Positions 45,745 to 55,991 of a stretch of 59,536 nt of DNA are shown piece after piece (positions within the stretch are counted from its first letter, which is position 1; every line of letters begins with the position of its first letter). Source of the stretch: Hyphomicrobiales bacterium (GTDB lineage: Bacteria; Pseudomonadota; Alphaproteobacteria; Rhizobiales; Devosiaceae); NCBI GenBank assembly GCA_027066315.1, contig JAMONZ010000109.1, forward strand, positions 1 to 59,536. Reading direction: 5' to 3'. Both the position numbers and the translations under genes were made by a program. The notes under the pieces were generated by a model. That model was not told the DNA's origin and searched no databases. It worked only from the letters and a program-made list of their open reading frames with translations.

Positions 45745-46890
45745 TTGACCAAGCGATGTTTTTACGAAATTTTAAGCGTATCTAAAGACGCAGATGAGAA
45801 ATCGCTTAAGGTTGCTTATCGCAAATTAGCGATGAAATATCACCCAGATCGTAATTCTGATGATAAGGATGCTGAATCTAAATTTAAAGAAGTTAGCGCA
45901 GCTTATGAGATGCTAAAAGACCCACAAAAACGTGCTGCTTACGATAGATTTGGGCATGCAGCATTTGAAAATGGTGGTGCAGGTGCAGGGCGTGGCGCAC
46001 ACGGATTTGGCCCTGACTTTTCTTCTTCAATGGGTGATATGTTTGAAGATATTTTTGGCGATTTCATGGGTGGTGCAGCAGGCGCAAGAGGAGGACGTGA
46101 ACGTCCATCTAGCCTTAGAGGTTCTGACCTTAGATATAATCTTGAAGTATCATTAGAAGATGCTTTTGCTGGACGAACAGTAGAAATTGATGTTCCATCT
46201 CTTATAGCTTGTGAAACTTGTGATAGCACAGGGGCAAAGCCTGGTACTGACATGTCTACCTGCTCAACATGTAATGGGCATGGCAAAGTGCGTGCTTCAC
46301 AAGGGTTTTTTACGATTGAGCGAACATGCCATAGCTGTAATGGGCGCGGGCAAACCATGGATCAACCATGTACGGATTGCCATGGACAAGGTCGCAAACA
46401 ACAAAGCCGAAAACTATCTGTTGATATTCCTAAAGGAATTGAAGATGGCACTCGTATTCGCCTCTCAAACGAGGGAGAAGCGGGAATGCGAGGAGGGCCA
46501 AATGGCGATCTTTATATTTTTATTACAATAAAAGAGCATGAATTATTTGAACGTGATGGCGCAGATCTTTATGTGCAAGTGCCAATTACTATGAGTACTG
46601 CAGCACTTGGCGGTGAATTTCAAGTACCAATTCTTGGTGGCAATCAAGCTAAGGTAAAAGTCACCCCCGGTATGCAACCAGGCCAAAGAGTGCGCCTAAA
46701 AGGCAAAGGCATGCCCGTGCTTAGGGCATCGCAAATGGGCGATTTATATGTTCAAATGGATATTGAAACCCCGCAAAATCTTTCAAAAAAGCAAAAAGAA
46801 TTATTAAGCGAGTTTCAAAAAATATCAGACGAAAAAAACAGCCCGACATCATCTGGTTTTTTCACTAAATTAAAAAACTTATTTGACTAG
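45745..46890 (+). CDS. dnaJ: DnaJ (Hsp40) co-chaperone
   Basis: The 381-aa product has a J domain with the HPD motif (KYHPDRN), a Gly-rich region (about 75-115), four CxxCxGxG-type zinc repeats ([32 protein letters not shown]) and a C-terminal substrate domain. It delivers clients to DnaK. The start appears to be TTG at 45745: (M)[12 protein letters not shown] lines up with the usual MAKRDYYEVLGVS, and an upstream ATG at 45738 is out of frame. The Cys in KRCFYE is unusual. Confidence 0.95.
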   Translation: MTKRCFYEILSVSKDADEKSLKVAYRKLAMKYHPDRNSDDKDAESKFKEVSAAYEMLKDPQKRAAYDRFGHAAFENGGAGAGRGAHGFGPDFSSSMGDMFEDIFGDFMGGAAGARGGRERPSSLRGSDLRYNLEVSLEDAFAGRTVEIDVPSLIACETCDSTGAKPGTDMSTCSTCNGHGKVRASQGFFTIERTCHSCNGRGQTMDQPCTDCHGQGRKQQSRKLSVDIPKGIEDGTRIRLSNEGEAGMRGGPNGDLYIFITIKEHELFERDGADLYVQVPITMSTAALGGEFQVPILGGNQAKVKVTPGMQPGQRVRLKGKGMPVLRASQMGDLYVQMDIETPQNLSKKQKELLSEFQKISDEKNSPTSSGFFTKLKNLFD

Positions 46891-46982
46891 GAATAATATA
46901 AATTTACATCACTCATGTCAGATATATGACATTGTGAATGCTGGACGTAGTGAGATGAAAAGAGCTAGTTAAAAAAAATACC

Positions 46983-47918
46983 CTAGCGTTTTCTTAATGC
47001 CACATGATTGATTGTATGGTCAGAGCTTTTAGTTAAAATCAAGTCAGCTCGTCCACGAGTTGGCAGAACATTTCGCCTTAGGTTTGGCAGATTTATTGAG
47101 TTCCAAAATTTTAATGCTAACTCAAGTGCTTCAGCTTCTGATAGTTTTGAGAATTGATGGAAGAATGAAGTTGGGTCAAGAAAGGCAGTTTTTCTTAAAC
47201 GATGAAAACGCTCAATAAACCAGCTTTTTAGATCATTTTCATCTGCATCAATATAAATTGAAAAATCAATAAAGTCCGATGCAAATAAAATCGGATTGCC
47301 ATCTTTTGGCAATTCACCCGCCTGTAAAATATTAAGACCCTCAACAATTAATATATCTGGGCGATCAATAATTTTTTTCTCCCCCTCAACAATATCATAA
47401 ATCAAATGCGAATAAACAGGGACGCTAACATTGGCTTTACCAGATTTTATTTGCGCTAAAAAATTAACAAATCCCGCCCTATCATAACTTTGAGGAAAAC
47501 CTTTTTTCTCCATCAGGCCACGTTTTGCAAGTTCTTTATTTGATAATAAAAACCCATCTGTTGTAACCAATTCAACCTTTGGGGAATTAGGCAGACGTTG
47601 CAAAAGAGCGTGCATAATACGTGCTGTTGTTGATTTGCCAGCTGCAACCGAGCCAGCAACCCCAAAAATAAATGGTACTTTTTCGCCATTAGTTCCCAAA
47701 AATTTTGTTGCCGCAATATGCAAGCCTTGCACCGCCTCAACATAAAATGAAAAAAGCCTAGTAAGTGGTAAGTAAATTTCTTGAGCCTCAATCAATGAGA
47801 TAGGGTCATTAAGCGCACGCAATCTTTCAACATCACCTTCATCAAGCGTCATTGGTTCGCCATCACGCAATTTTGCCCATTGCTGCTTAGTGAACTGATG
47901 ATAGGGAGAAAAATCCAT
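46983..47918 (-). CDS. coaA: Pantothenate kinase (type I, CoaA)
   Basis: The 311-aa product has P-loop GVAGSVAAGKST (about 86-97), LVTTDGFLLSN, KGFPQSYD, and PVYSHLIYDIVEGE and LIVEGLNILQ of type I pantothenate kinase. It catalyses the first step of coenzyme A synthesis. It lies 9 bp downstream of hisE, closing the his cluster as in other Rhizobiales. The start is the ATG at 47918. Confidence 0.95.
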   Translation of the reverse strand: MDFSPYHQFTKQQWAKLRDGEPMTLDEGDVERLRALNDPISLIEAQEIYLPLTRLFSFYVEAVQGLHIAATKFLGTNGEKVPFIFGVAGSVAAGKSTTARIMHALLQRLPNSPKVELVTTDGFLLSNKELAKRGLMEKKGFPQSYDRAGFVNFLAQIKSGKANVSVPVYSHLIYDIVEGEKKIIDRPDILIVEGLNILQAGELPKDGNPILFASDFIDFSIYIDADENDLKSWFIERFHRLRKTAFLDPTSFFHQFSKLSEAEALELALKFWNSINLPNLRRNVLPTRGRADLILTKSSDHTINHVALRKR

Positions 47919-47927
47919 ATTTATTTC

Positions 47928-48239
47928 CTAACGTGATGCTTTTTCATTTAGGCCAGATTGAGCGGTACGATTTTCTAATTCAGCCATCACCTCATCAAGC
48001 GATATATTGCTAGCTTTTAACAAAACAAGCAGGTGATAAATTACGTCTGAAGCCTCGCCAATAAGTTCTTTTTTATTACCGCTGGCCGCCGCAATTGCAG
48101 CTTCTACTGCTTCTTCCCCTAATTTTTGAGCGCATTTATTTATTCCCTTCTCAAGCAATTGCGCAGTATAGGAATCTTTACTCGAAGCATTTGCTCTTTG
48201 CAAAATCCGCTCGTTTAAATTTTCAAAAGTAAAACCCAT
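47928..48239 (-). CDS. hisE: Phosphoribosyl-ATP pyrophosphatase
   Basis: The 103-aa product is a MazG-like four-helix enzyme: YTAQLLEKGINKCAQKLGEEAVEAAIAA with the metal-binding EExxE-type residues, and GEASDVIYHLLVLL. It carries out the second step of histidine synthesis. It is a separate protein, not fused to HisI. It lies 25 bp after hisF and 9 bp before coaA. Confidence 0.95.
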   Translation of the reverse strand: MGFTFENLNERILQRANASSKDSYTAQLLEKGINKCAQKLGEEAVEAAIAAASGNKKELIGEASDVIYHLLVLLKASNISLDEVMAELENRTAQSGLNEKASR

Positions 48240-48264
48240 AAATGAATATCCCTTGTATTTTTTA

Positions 48265-49044
48265 TTAATCTTGGCGCATTTCTATGCCATTTTTTGCCAT
48301 ATATTCTTTTGCCTCAGAAATAGAATGAGTGCCAAAGTGAAAAATTGAAGCCGCAAGCACGGCACTTGCATGCCCCTGTTTTACCCCCTCAACCAAATGA
48401 TTTAAATTGCCAACTCCACCAGAGGCAACCACGGGTATTTTTACTGCATCGGCTATTGTTTGTGTTAACTCTAGGTCAAAACCAATTTTTGTGCCATCAC
48501 GATCCATTGAAGTAACAAGCAATTCTCCCGCACCTCGTTTCTCCATATCCAAAGCAAACTCAAGCGCATCAAGACCACTAGCTTTGCGCCCGCCATGAGT
48601 ATAAATTTCCCACTTATTTTGAATATTATCCAAAGTTTTTACTTTTCTTGCATCGACCGAAACAACAATACATTGATTACCAAATTTGTCGCTTGCCCGA
48701 TTAATAAAATCTGGATCATTCACCGCCGCCGAATTAATTGCTACTTTATCAGCTCCGCATAATAAAAGTTTGCGAATATCCTCAATTGTTCTTACTCCAC
48801 CGCCAACTGTTAGCGGCATAAAACAATGCTCGGCCGTGCGCTCAACTACATCAAAAATAGTATCACGCCCTTCATGGCTTGCCGTAATATCTAAAAAGCA
48901 TAACTCGTCTGCCCCTGCACTATCATAAGCAATTGCCGCCTCAACAGGATCACCAGCATCAACCAAATTAACAAAATTAACGCCCTTAACAACGCGGCCA
49001 TCTTTAACATCAAGGCAAGGAATTATTCTGGTTTTAAGGCTCAT
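48265..49044 (-). CDS. hisF: Imidazole glycerol phosphate synthase, cyclase subunit
   Basis: The 259-aa product is a TIM barrel that begins [21 protein letters not shown] and has the catalytic Asp in [25 protein letters not shown] and [11 protein letters not shown]. With HisH it turns PRFAR into imidazole glycerol phosphate and AICAR. A longer frame to 49119 only reads through a repeat. The first 46 bp of the gene also occur twice upstream in a 167-bp tandem array that separates it from hisA. A GGAGG site lies 10 bp before the ATG. Confidence 0.96.
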   Translation of the reverse strand: MSLKTRIIPCLDVKDGRVVKGVNFVNLVDAGDPVEAAIAYDSAGADELCFLDITASHEGRDTIFDVVERTAEHCFMPLTVGGGVRTIEDIRKLLLCGADKVAINSAAVNDPDFINRASDKFGNQCIVVSVDARKVKTLDNIQNKWEIYTHGGRKASGLDALEFALDMEKRGAGELLVTSMDRDGTKIGFDLELTQTIADAVKIPVVASGGVGNLNHLVEGVKQGHASAVLAASIFHFGTHSISEAKEYMAKNGIEMRQD

Positions 49045-49211
49045 AATAAAAATACCTCCACAGTGTGGCCGATCTTTTGTTTGCCCGTCCTCACAACATG
49101 GTTGCTGCGGGCGGTGCATCCTTGTTTGCCCGTCCTCGCAACAAAGTTGCTGCGGGCGGTGCGTGCATCTTTAACATCAAGGCAAGGAATTATTCTGGTT
49201 TTAAGGCTCAT
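49041..49211 (-). CDS. 56-aa mini-ORF 2 in the hisA-hisF array
   Basis: This is the second copy of the mini-ORF and differs from the first by one residue (SNF in place of SNY). It starts in an ATGA overlap with mini-ORF 1 and ends in an ATGA overlap with hisF. A good GGAGG site precedes its ATG. I see no sign of a function of its own. Confidence 0.4.
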   Translation of the reverse strand: MSLKTRIIPCLDVKDARTARSNFVARTGKQGCTARSNHVVRTGKQKIGHTVEVFLL

Positions 49212-49378
49212 AATAAAAATACCTCCACAGTGTGGCCGATCTTTTGTTTGCCCGTCCTCACAACATGGTTGCTGCGGGCGGTGCATCCTTGTTTGCCCGT
49301 CCTCGCAACATAGTTGCTGCGGGCGGTGCGTGCATCTTTGACATCAAGGCAAGGAATTATTCTGGTTTTAAGGCTCAT
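49208..49378 (-). CDS. 56-aa mini-ORF 1 in the hisA-hisF array
   Basis: This frame starts with ATG overlapping the hisA TGA (ATGA) and ends with TGA overlapping the next unit's ATG. Its first 15 residues equal the HisF N-terminus ([15 protein letters not shown]). A 15-residue repeat (TARSNxVxRTGKQ) follows twice, then [11 protein letters not shown]. It cannot form a HisF domain. It may be translated only to carry ribosomes from hisA toward hisF, or it may be a passive by-product of the duplication. Confidence 0.4.
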   Translation of the reverse strand: MSLKTRIIPCLDVKDARTARSNYVARTGKQGCTARSNHVVRTGKQKIGHTVEVFLL

Positions 49379-50109
49379 ACTGAAACAGCCTTAAGCAAGC
49401 CAAGTGCCTCTTTTACATCAATTCGTCCATCATAAAGCGCACGGCCTGAAATTGCCCCCTCTAAGATTTGCATATTTGGCTTTGCCATTATTTTAATATC
49501 ATCCATAGAAGCCAACCCACCTGATGCAATTATGGGGATTGAAACTGATTTTGCTAAATCAAGGGTTGAATCCCAGTTAATGCCAGTCAAAATTCCATCT
49601 CTATCAATATCGGTATAAATTATTGCGCTTACTCCTGCGCCCTCAAATCGTTTTGCCATTTCAAAAACGCTAAGAGATGAAGTTTCAGCCCAACCCTCAA
49701 CTGCAACCTTGCCACCTCGGGCATCAATGCCAACCGCTATTTGGTTTGGGAATTTCTTGCACGCTTGCTTGACTAATTCGGGGTCATTAAGTGCAATTGT
49801 GCCCAGAATAACTCGAGCTAAGCCCTTATCAAGCCAAGCCTCAATCTGCTTAAGTGTACGAATTCCACCACCCAATTGCACAGGGAAATCAACTGCTGCC
49901 AAAACCTCTTCAACTGCTGAGCCATTAATGCTTTCACCTGCAAATGCGCCATTAAGATCCACTACATGCAGATATTCAAAACCCTGATCTTCAAAGGATT
50001 TTGCTTGATTTGCAGGACTATCATTAAAAACAGTGGCTTGGTTCATGTCGCCAAGTTTTAGACGCACGCATTGGCCATCTTTAAGATCAATTGCAGGAAA
50101 TAAAATCAT
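49375..50109 (-). CDS. hisA: Phosphoribosylformimino-AICAR ribotide isomerase
   Basis: The 244-aa TIM barrel begins [21 protein letters not shown], with the catalytic Asp in AIDLKDG, and has [29 protein letters not shown] and [11 protein letters not shown]. It isomerises ProFAR to PRFAR. The ATG at 50109 overlaps the hisH stop (ATGA); a longer frame to 50118 is less likely. Its own TGA overlaps the first repeat unit's ATG. Confidence 0.96.
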   Translation of the reverse strand: MILFPAIDLKDGQCVRLKLGDMNQATVFNDSPANQAKSFEDQGFEYLHVVDLNGAFAGESINGSAVEEVLAAVDFPVQLGGGIRTLKQIEAWLDKGLARVILGTIALNDPELVKQACKKFPNQIAVGIDARGGKVAVEGWAETSSLSVFEMAKRFEGAGVSAIIYTDIDRDGILTGINWDSTLDLAKSVSIPIIASGGLASMDDIKIMAKPNMQILEGAISGRALYDGRIDVKEALGLLKAVSV

Positions 50110-50762
50110 GGTTTCCACCTTAAGAAATTCTCTAATATGGTGATGCCAAATTTTTGGCTTTTTTCGGGGTGAAATTGCGTGCCAGCAATATTATCTTTGC
50201 CAACCATGGCAGTAATCTCTCCGCCATAGTCACAACTTGCTAGCAAGTCATTTTGATTTTTTATTTGCATTTGGTACGAATGAACAAAATAAGCATGCTG
50301 CCCATTTAGTCCATCACTTAGGTTTTCAAGCAAGACATGATCTTGGTTAAATATAATTTCATTCCAACCCATATGAGGAATTTTTAGGCTTTTATTACTT
50401 GGCTTTATTTCTCTTACATCACCCTTAATCCAGCCTAAACCTTTATGCTCCCCTTTTTCATGCCCTGTTTCTGCCATTAACTGCATGCCAACACAAATTC
50501 CAAGAAACGGCAAACCCTGTTTGATAATGCGCTGCTCTAAAATAGAGCCAATATCGGCAATTGAGAATAAACCATTATAACAATCAGCAAATGCGCCAAC
50601 TCCGGGCAACACAATTCGCTCAGCTTTATCAATTACCTCAGGCCTATTGCTAACGATTATCTCTATAGGTAAATCAAGGTTTTTTGCAGCTAATTGCAAT
50701 GCTTTTTGGGCTGACCTTAAATTACCAGAGCCATAATCAATTATGGCGATATATCTGCTCAT
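50106..50762 (-). CDS. hisH: Imidazole glycerol phosphate synthase, glutaminase subunit
   Basis: The 218-aa class I amidotransferase begins with [14 protein letters not shown]. The nucleophilic Cys is in LGICVGMQL, and the His/Glu pair is in [10 protein letters not shown]. It supplies ammonia to HisF. The start overlaps the DUF2628 gene's stop (ATGA) and the end overlaps hisA (ATGA), so these genes form a coupled chain. Confidence 0.96.
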   Translation of the reverse strand: MSRYIAIIDYGSGNLRSAQKALQLAAKNLDLPIEIIVSNRPEVIDKAERIVLPGVGAFADCYNGLFSIADIGSILEQRIIKQGLPFLGICVGMQLMAETGHEKGEHKGLGWIKGDVREIKPSNKSLKIPHMGWNEIIFNQDHVLLENLSDGLNGQHAYFVHSYQMQIKNQNDLLASCDYGGEITAMVGKDNIAGTQFHPEKSQKFGITILENFLRWKP

Positions 50763-51190
50763 TTAGGGTTTTCCTGCAAAATTTCTTCATGTTTTTTATT
50801 TGTAAAATCAAGAGAAGAATTCACCCATGAGGCAAATGCCTCTTCATCATTTTGGGCAAGTAAATCACCCATTGCAACAAAACCCTTACGCTTTTTTGAC
50901 CTTGTCAAAATAGAGCAAGCCTCGACCCCAATCCAAAAACTACCAAGAATATATAACCAAAAGCTCGCCTCTGAGCCGATGATTGGGTTTAATAGGCTTA
51001 AAAAAATCACTGCTGCAATGAATAAAATTAATTCAACCCATAGGTTATTTGCTATCGCCCAAATAGGCGGCAATAAAAAAGCAAACCAAGAGAATTTTTC
51101 TTTTATCAGCAAACTATCATCATCACTAATAATAGAGTTAATCATTTCTTGATTTTTATTTGGTGTTTGTAACACTCGATAAATAGACAT
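50759..51190 (-). CDS. DUF2628 membrane protein in the his operon
   Basis: The 143-aa product has MSIYRVLQTP at the start, then FSWFAFLLPPIWAIANNLWVELILF and two more hydrophobic stretches, followed by a soluble C-terminus; this is the DUF2628 pattern. The function is unknown. The gene is regularly found between hisB and hisH in Rhizobiales. It overlaps hisH by ATGA, so it is translated with the his genes, although no role in histidine synthesis is known. Confidence 0.88.
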   Translation of the reverse strand: MSIYRVLQTPNKNQEMINSIISDDDSLLIKEKFSWFAFLLPPIWAIANNLWVELILFIAAVIFLSLLNPIIGSEASFWLYILGSFWIGVEACSILTRSKKRKGFVAMGDLLAQNDEEAFASWVNSSLDFTNKKHEEILQENPK

Positions 51191-51210
51191 TTTTATCCTG
51201 CTTTAAAAAA

Positions 51211-51798
51211 TTATAAACTGCCCTTAGTAGAGGGTATGCTATTTGGACTACGCGGATCAATTTCAAGCGCAATTCTTAAGGCCTTAGCCAAAGATTTAAA
51301 GCAACTTTCTGCAATATGGTGATTATTATCACCATAGGGAACTTCAACATGTAAAGTAATTCCTGCATTCATTGCAAAGGCGTTAAACCATTCTTGAAAT
51401 AATTCCGTATCCATATCACCAACTTTATCACGGGTGAAATTCACTCTCCAAACAAGAAACGGGCGACCAGAAACATCAAGCGCAACCCGTGCTAATGTTC
51501 CATCCATCACCAAGTCAGAACTAGCATAACGCTTGATGCCTTTTTTATCGCCCAGAGCTACTTTAATCGCCTCACCCAAAGCAATGCCTATATCTTCTGC
51601 CGTGTGGTGAAAATCAATATGCAAATCGCCCTTGGCTTTTATTTCTATATCAATAAGCGAATGTTTGGACAATTGATCGAGCATATGGTCTAAAAAACCA
51701 ATGCCGCTATCAATGTTGCGAATACCTGTTCCATCTAAATTAATGGAAACAAATATATCAGTTTCATTAGTTTTTCTTTTTATTTCGCTTTTACGCAT
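51211..51798 (-). CDS. hisB: Imidazoleglycerol-phosphate dehydratase
   Basis: The 195-aa product has [43 protein letters not shown] and [18 protein letters not shown], with the metal-binding histidines of the family. It is the monofunctional form, without the phosphatase domain. It begins the hisB-DUF2628-hisH-hisA-hisF-hisE-coaA run, divergent from hslV. A GGAG site precedes the ATG. Confidence 0.96.
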   Translation of the reverse strand: MRKSEIKRKTNETDIFVSINLDGTGIRNIDSGIGFLDHMLDQLSKHSLIDIEIKAKGDLHIDFHHTAEDIGIALGEAIKVALGDKKGIKRYASSDLVMDGTLARVALDVSGRPFLVWRVNFTRDKVGDMDTELFQEWFNAFAMNAGITLHVEVPYGDNNHHIAESCFKSLAKALRIALEIDPRSPNSIPSTKGSL

Positions 51799-51942
51799 TT
51801 TTTAATAAACTCCAAAAATTATTGAAATTGATTTAACAGTTTAATTTGATAACTAAAAGCCTTATCCTAACAGATAGTTTGTAATTATTATATTGCTACT
51901 TATATTAAGGCTTTAAAGCAAAAGATTTTTAATGGAGTTTTT

Positions 51943-52497
51943 ATGGCAGAAGATAATTTTCCGGGTTGGCACGGCACAACAATTGTAAGCGTTAGAAAAG
52001 GTAATAAGGTTGTTGTTGCAGGTGATGGGCAGGTTTCATTAGGCCCAACAGTAATAAAACATAGTGCTAAAAAGGTGCGTCTTCTTGCTGGAGGCAAGGT
52101 TATTGGCGGTTTTGCAGGTGCAACGGCTGATGCTTTTACTTTATTTGAGCGGCTTGAAGCAAAATTAGAGCAGTATCCAGATCAGCTAATGCGTGCATCT
52201 GTTGAGTTGGCAAAAGATTGGCGAACTGATAGATATTTACGCAAACTTGAAGCAATGATGATTGTTGTGAGCGCAACTGATTCGTTAGTTTTAACAGGAA
52301 CTGGCGATGTGCTTGCCCCAGATGAAGGCATAATGGCCATTGGATCTGGTGGCAACTACGCACTTTCAGCTGCACTAGCACTTAAAGATAGCGATAAAGA
52401 CGCAGAGGAAATTGCCAAAAAGGCAATGGAAATTGCCGCAAAAATATGCGTTTACACAAATGATAGTGTGACACTTGAAAGCCTAAAGGCAAAATAG
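51943..52497 (+). CDS. hslV: HslV peptidase subunit of HslUV
   Basis: The 184-aa product has the catalytic Thr at position 12 ([10 protein letters not shown]), freed by removal of an 11-residue leader. It then has [23 protein letters not shown] and [14 protein letters not shown]. It forms the proteolytic core with HslU. E. coli HslV loses only its first Met; the longer leader is familiar from alphaproteobacteria. A GGAG site precedes the ATG. The GNAT gene follows with no gap. Confidence 0.95.
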   Translation: MAEDNFPGWHGTTIVSVRKGNKVVVAGDGQVSLGPTVIKHSAKKVRLLAGGKVIGGFAGATADAFTLFERLEAKLEQYPDQLMRASVELAKDWRTDRYLRKLEAMMIVVSATDSLVLTGTGDVLAPDEGIMAIGSGGNYALSAALALKDSDKDAEEIAKKAMEIAAKICVYTNDSVTLESLKAK

Positions 52498-53001
52498 ATG
52501 AGTTTTTTAATACGCCTTTTAAAGCCCAATGATGGTGCAGATTATCGTAATTTAAGGCTTCATGCCCTACAAAACTTTCCAACCTATTATGGCACATCTT
52601 ATGAAGATGCCATAAAGGAAGATCATGTTTCTTTTGTGAAAATGATTAAAAAACATAATGTTTTTGGAGCTTATTTGGATAAAGAATTATCCGCAATTGC
52701 TATTTTTGCACAAGCTGAAGGAAAGCATATGGAGCATTATGCTCATATCTATCAAGTCTATGTGAAAAAAGATAAGCAAAGTCTAGGTATTGGCACAAAA
52801 TTAATGAATGCAATAATTGAGCATGCAAAAATAAAAGTTAGGCAAATTTATATTGCTGTTTGCACACACAATGAAGCGGCAATTTCGCTGTATAAGAAAT
52901 TAGATTTTGAAATATATGGAGTAGAACCAAAAAAGCTCTATATCAACAATATATATTATGATGAATATTTAATGGTAAAATTCTTTGATAAAGATAGGTA
53001 A
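52498..53001 (+). CDS. GNAT-family acetyltransferase between hslV and hslU
   Basis: The 167-aa product has the GNAT core: FGAYLDKELSAIAIFAQ, YQVYVKKDKQSLGIGTKLMNAIIEHA (the acetyl-CoA loop, KQSLGIGTKL), and NEAAISLYKKLDFEIYG. The substrate is unknown. A GNAT gene at this position is a conserved feature of Rhizobiales. The ATG follows the hslV TAG directly and hslU starts 3 bp after its stop, so all three are co-transcribed. Confidence 0.9.
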   Translation: MSFLIRLLKPNDGADYRNLRLHALQNFPTYYGTSYEDAIKEDHVSFVKMIKKHNVFGAYLDKELSAIAIFAQAEGKHMEHYAHIYQVYVKKDKQSLGIGTKLMNAIIEHAKIKVRQIYIAVCTHNEAAISLYKKLDFEIYGVEPKKLYINNIYYDEYLMVKFFDKDR

Positions 53002-53004
53002 AAA

Positions 53005-54318
53005 ATGAGTGAAACAAATTATTCACCACGTGAAATTGTATCCGAACTTAACCGCTATATTGTTGGGCAAAAAGATGCCAAGCGAGCCGTTGCAATTGCC
53101 ATGCGAAACCGTTGGCGCAGACAGCAATTGCCAGATGATTTACGCCGTGAGGTTTCACCAAAAAACATTCTTATGATTGGGCCAACTGGGGTTGGGAAAA
53201 CCGAGATTTCTCGACGCTTGGCTCGTCTAGCAAATGCACCTTTCATTAAAGTTGAGGCAACAAAATTTACCGAAGTTGGATATGTTGGAAGGGACGTTGA
53301 GCAAATTGTACGTGATTTAGTTGAAATTGGCATTTCGCTTTTACAAGAAAAAAGACGAAAACAAGTGCAAGCAAAAGCGCATATAAATGCCGAAGAGCGA
53401 GTGCTTGATGCATTAGTTGGCACAACTGCCTCAGCTTCTACCCGTCAAAGTTTTAGAAAAAAACTACGTGAAAATGATTTGGACGACAAAGAAATTGAAG
53501 TTGAAATTGCTGCCAGCTCTGCTGGCTCACCAATGATGGATATTCCAGGCATGCCCGGTGGCTCTATGGGCATGATAAATATTGGTGATATGCTTGGTAA
53601 AGCATTTGGCTCACAAGGTGTAAAAAAGACCCTTAAAGTCAAAGATAGCTATAAACTTTTGGTCAATGAAGAGGCCGATAAATTGCTTGATATTGAACAG
53701 CTAAATCAAGATGCAATTGATTTGGTTGAAAATCACGGCATTGTTTTTTTAGATGAAATAGACAAAGTGACCGTGCGTGAGGGTCGTTCTGGCGGCGATG
53801 TTTCTCGTGAGGGAGTGCAAAGAGATTTGTTGCCTTTAATTGAGGGAACAACTGTTTCAACCAAATATGGGCCTGTAAAAACCGACCATATACTCTTCAT
53901 AGCTTCGGGTGCTTTTCATGTTGCAAAACCATCTGATCTATTACCCGAGTTGCAGGGTCGTCTCCCTATAAGGGTCGAATTGCGAGCATTAACAAAAGAG
54001 GATTTTATTAAAATTCTCTCAGATACTGATGCCTCGTTGATAAAACAATATGTTGCCCTTTTGGCAACCGAGGGCGTAACGCTTGAATTTACAAAAAACT
54101 CCATTGATGCCATTGCCGATGCGGCTGTCACCGTTAACTCTAATGTAGAGAATATTGGCGCAAGGCGTTTATCAACAGTGATGGAGCGTTTGGTAGAGGA
54201 TATTTCTTTTGATGCACCAGATAAAAATGGTGAGAGCATTAAAATTGATGCTGCATTTGTAAAAAAACAAGTAGGTGCTTTGGTTGAAGATGCAGATTTA
54301 AGCAAGTTTGTGCTATAG
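53005..54318 (+). CDS. hslU: HslU ATPase subunit of HslUV
   Basis: The 437-aa AAA+ protein has Walker A GPTGVGKT (59-66), [13 protein letters not shown], a Gly/Met-rich I-domain part ([14 protein letters not shown]), Walker [20 protein letters not shown] and the C-terminal LSKFVL tail that docks into HslV. It unfolds substrates for HslV. It is the last gene of hslV-GNAT-hslU. A short imperfect hairpin after the stop may help termination. Confidence 0.97.
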   Translation: MSETNYSPREIVSELNRYIVGQKDAKRAVAIAMRNRWRRQQLPDDLRREVSPKNILMIGPTGVGKTEISRRLARLANAPFIKVEATKFTEVGYVGRDVEQIVRDLVEIGISLLQEKRRKQVQAKAHINAEERVLDALVGTTASASTRQSFRKKLRENDLDDKEIEVEIAASSAGSPMMDIPGMPGGSMGMINIGDMLGKAFGSQGVKKTLKVKDSYKLLVNEEADKLLDIEQLNQDAIDLVENHGIVFLDEIDKVTVREGRSGGDVSREGVQRDLLPLIEGTTVSTKYGPVKTDHILFIASGAFHVAKPSDLLPELQGRLPIRVELRALTKEDFIKILSDTDASLIKQYVALLATEGVTLEFTKNSIDAIADAAVTVNSNVENIGARRLSTVMERLVEDISFDAPDKNGESIKIDAAFVKKQVGALVEDADLSKFVL

Positions 54319-54403
54319 GGATTAACGCCTTGCGTTTGCGCCCTGATAAAAATTAATATCGATCTGACAATGCCTTTATTTGAGTGAATACTACAAAAAT
54401 AAC

Positions 54404-55798
54404 CTAAGCATTCGGCCCCAACATCAGCTCAGGTCTGACTACTTCATCAAATTCTACCTCGCTTACAAACCCCAATCCAACCGCTTCTTCTCTTAAAGTC
54501 GTGCCGTTTTTGTGGGCGGTTTTTGCTATTTTTGTTGCGTTGTCATAGCCGATTTTTGGGGCTAGTGCAGTTACCAGCATTAGCGAGCGTTCAACTAGTG
54601 CTTTTATCTGTTTCTCATTTGCCTCTATGCCAATAACGCATCTATCGTTAAATGAGCGTGCGCCATCGCTTAGCAATCTTACTGACTGTAAAAAGGCATA
54701 AGACATAACAGGCTTATAGACATTAAGTTCAAAATGCCCTTGCGAGCCAGCCATTGAAATTGTGGTTTGATTACCAAAAACTTGCGTGCAAACCATGGTT
54801 AGTGCTTCGCTTTGGGTTGGGTTTACCTTACCCGGCATAATCGATGATCCTGGTTCATTCTCTGGCAATTGCAACTCTCCAAGGCCCGAGCGAGGGCCTG
54901 AGCCTAGCAGGCGAATATCATTGGCGATTTTAAACAATGAAGCCGCAACTGTGTTTAGCGCACCATGAGCAAAAACTAGCGCATCATGAGCAGCTAATGC
55001 TTCAAACTTATTGTCTGCTGTGCGAAATGGTAGCTTAGTGATATTTGCAACTTCTTTTGCGAAATCCTCATCAAATCCAACTTTGGAATTTAAGCCAGTG
55101 CCAACCGCTGTGCCACCTTGGGCTAAATCAAATAGGCGAATAAGACCCTGTTTCACCCGCTCTAAGCCAAGCTCAACCTGCGCCACATAGCCTGAAAATT
55201 CCTGCCCTAAAGTTAGTGGTGTTGCGTCTTGCGTATGGGTTCTGCCAATTTTTACAATATGCGAGAATTCTTTTGACTTTGCCGCTAGCCCATCTCTTAA
55301 ATGCTCAAGAGCAGGGATAAGGCTTTGGCTAATTTCAACTGCAGCACCAATATGCATAGCAGTGGGGAAGGTGTCATTTGATGACTGCCCCATATTGACA
55401 TGATCGTTTGGGTGGACAGGTTTTTTTGATCCCAATTCACCGCCCAAAATTTCAATTGCACGGTTTGAAATTACCTCATTAGCATTCATATTAGATTGCG
55501 TGCCAGAGCCTGTTTGCCAAACAGAAAGCGGAAAATTATCATCAAATTTCCCAGCAACAACTTCGCCCGCTGCTTTGTCGATGGCATCAGCCAATTTTGC
55601 ATCAATCACTCCAAGCGATTTATTGGTGCGAGCGCAAGCCTGTTTAATAATGCCAAGCGCACGAATTATCGGCACTGGCTGAGTTTCTATGCCAATGGGG
55701 AAATTTATCAAAGAGCGAGCAGTTTGCGCCCCAAAATATTTATCACTTGGTACTTCTAAAACACCAAAACTATCTGATTCTTTGCGAAATTTTGTCAT
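54404..55798 (-). CDS. fumC: Fumarase, class II
   Basis: The 464-aa product has [65 protein letters not shown] and the signature [13 protein letters not shown]. It converts fumarate to malate in the citric acid cycle without an iron-sulfur cluster. It stands alone, convergent with hslU and divergent from glcD. The start is the ATG at 55798. Confidence 0.97.
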   Translation of the reverse strand: MTKFRKESDSFGVLEVPSDKYFGAQTARSLINFPIGIETQPVPIIRALGIIKQACARTNKSLGVIDAKLADAIDKAAGEVVAGKFDDNFPLSVWQTGSGTQSNMNANEVISNRAIEILGGELGSKKPVHPNDHVNMGQSSNDTFPTAMHIGAAVEISQSLIPALEHLRDGLAAKSKEFSHIVKIGRTHTQDATPLTLGQEFSGYVAQVELGLERVKQGLIRLFDLAQGGTAVGTGLNSKVGFDEDFAKEVANITKLPFRTADNKFEALAAHDALVFAHGALNTVAASLFKIANDIRLLGSGPRSGLGELQLPENEPGSSIMPGKVNPTQSEALTMVCTQVFGNQTTISMAGSQGHFELNVYKPVMSYAFLQSVRLLSDGARSFNDRCVIGIEANEKQIKALVERSLMLVTALAPKIGYDNATKIAKTAHKNGTTLREEAVGLGFVSEVEFDEVVRPELMLGPNA

Positions 55799-55991
55799 GG
55801 CCTAAACTCCTATGTAGGTTTTTTAAAATCATTAATGCAAACTAAAACACAAATCCAACCTAAAGTGAAAAACCCCGCAACTATTATTTATATTTTACTC
55901 ACTTCATTTTTTAATTAGAAAAATTGCAACTAATAATATTACAGGCTAAGCTAGTTTAAACATAAAGCCACCTTTAAAATTGGATTCCCGC

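Larger units (their letters stand above)
48999..49378 (-). repeat. 167-bp tandem array between hisA and hisF, 2.3 copies
   Basis: Two full 167-bp units (49378-49212 and 49211-49045) differ at only two positions I can see. The array ends with the first 46 bp of hisF (49044-48999). Each unit holds the hisF start (15 codons), two 42-bp sub-repeats spaced 45 bp apart with inverted arms (CCCGCAGCAAC and GTTGCGAGGACGGG), and a GGAGG site that leads into the next ATG. Confidence 0.95.

Noticed and set aside
49063-49435. Plus-strand frames across the hisA-hisF array, with Cys-rich or Ala/Gly-rich repeats
   Set aside because: They exist only because the repeat is GC-rich and lacks stops on that strand. 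They are antisense to the his operon and have no ribosome site.
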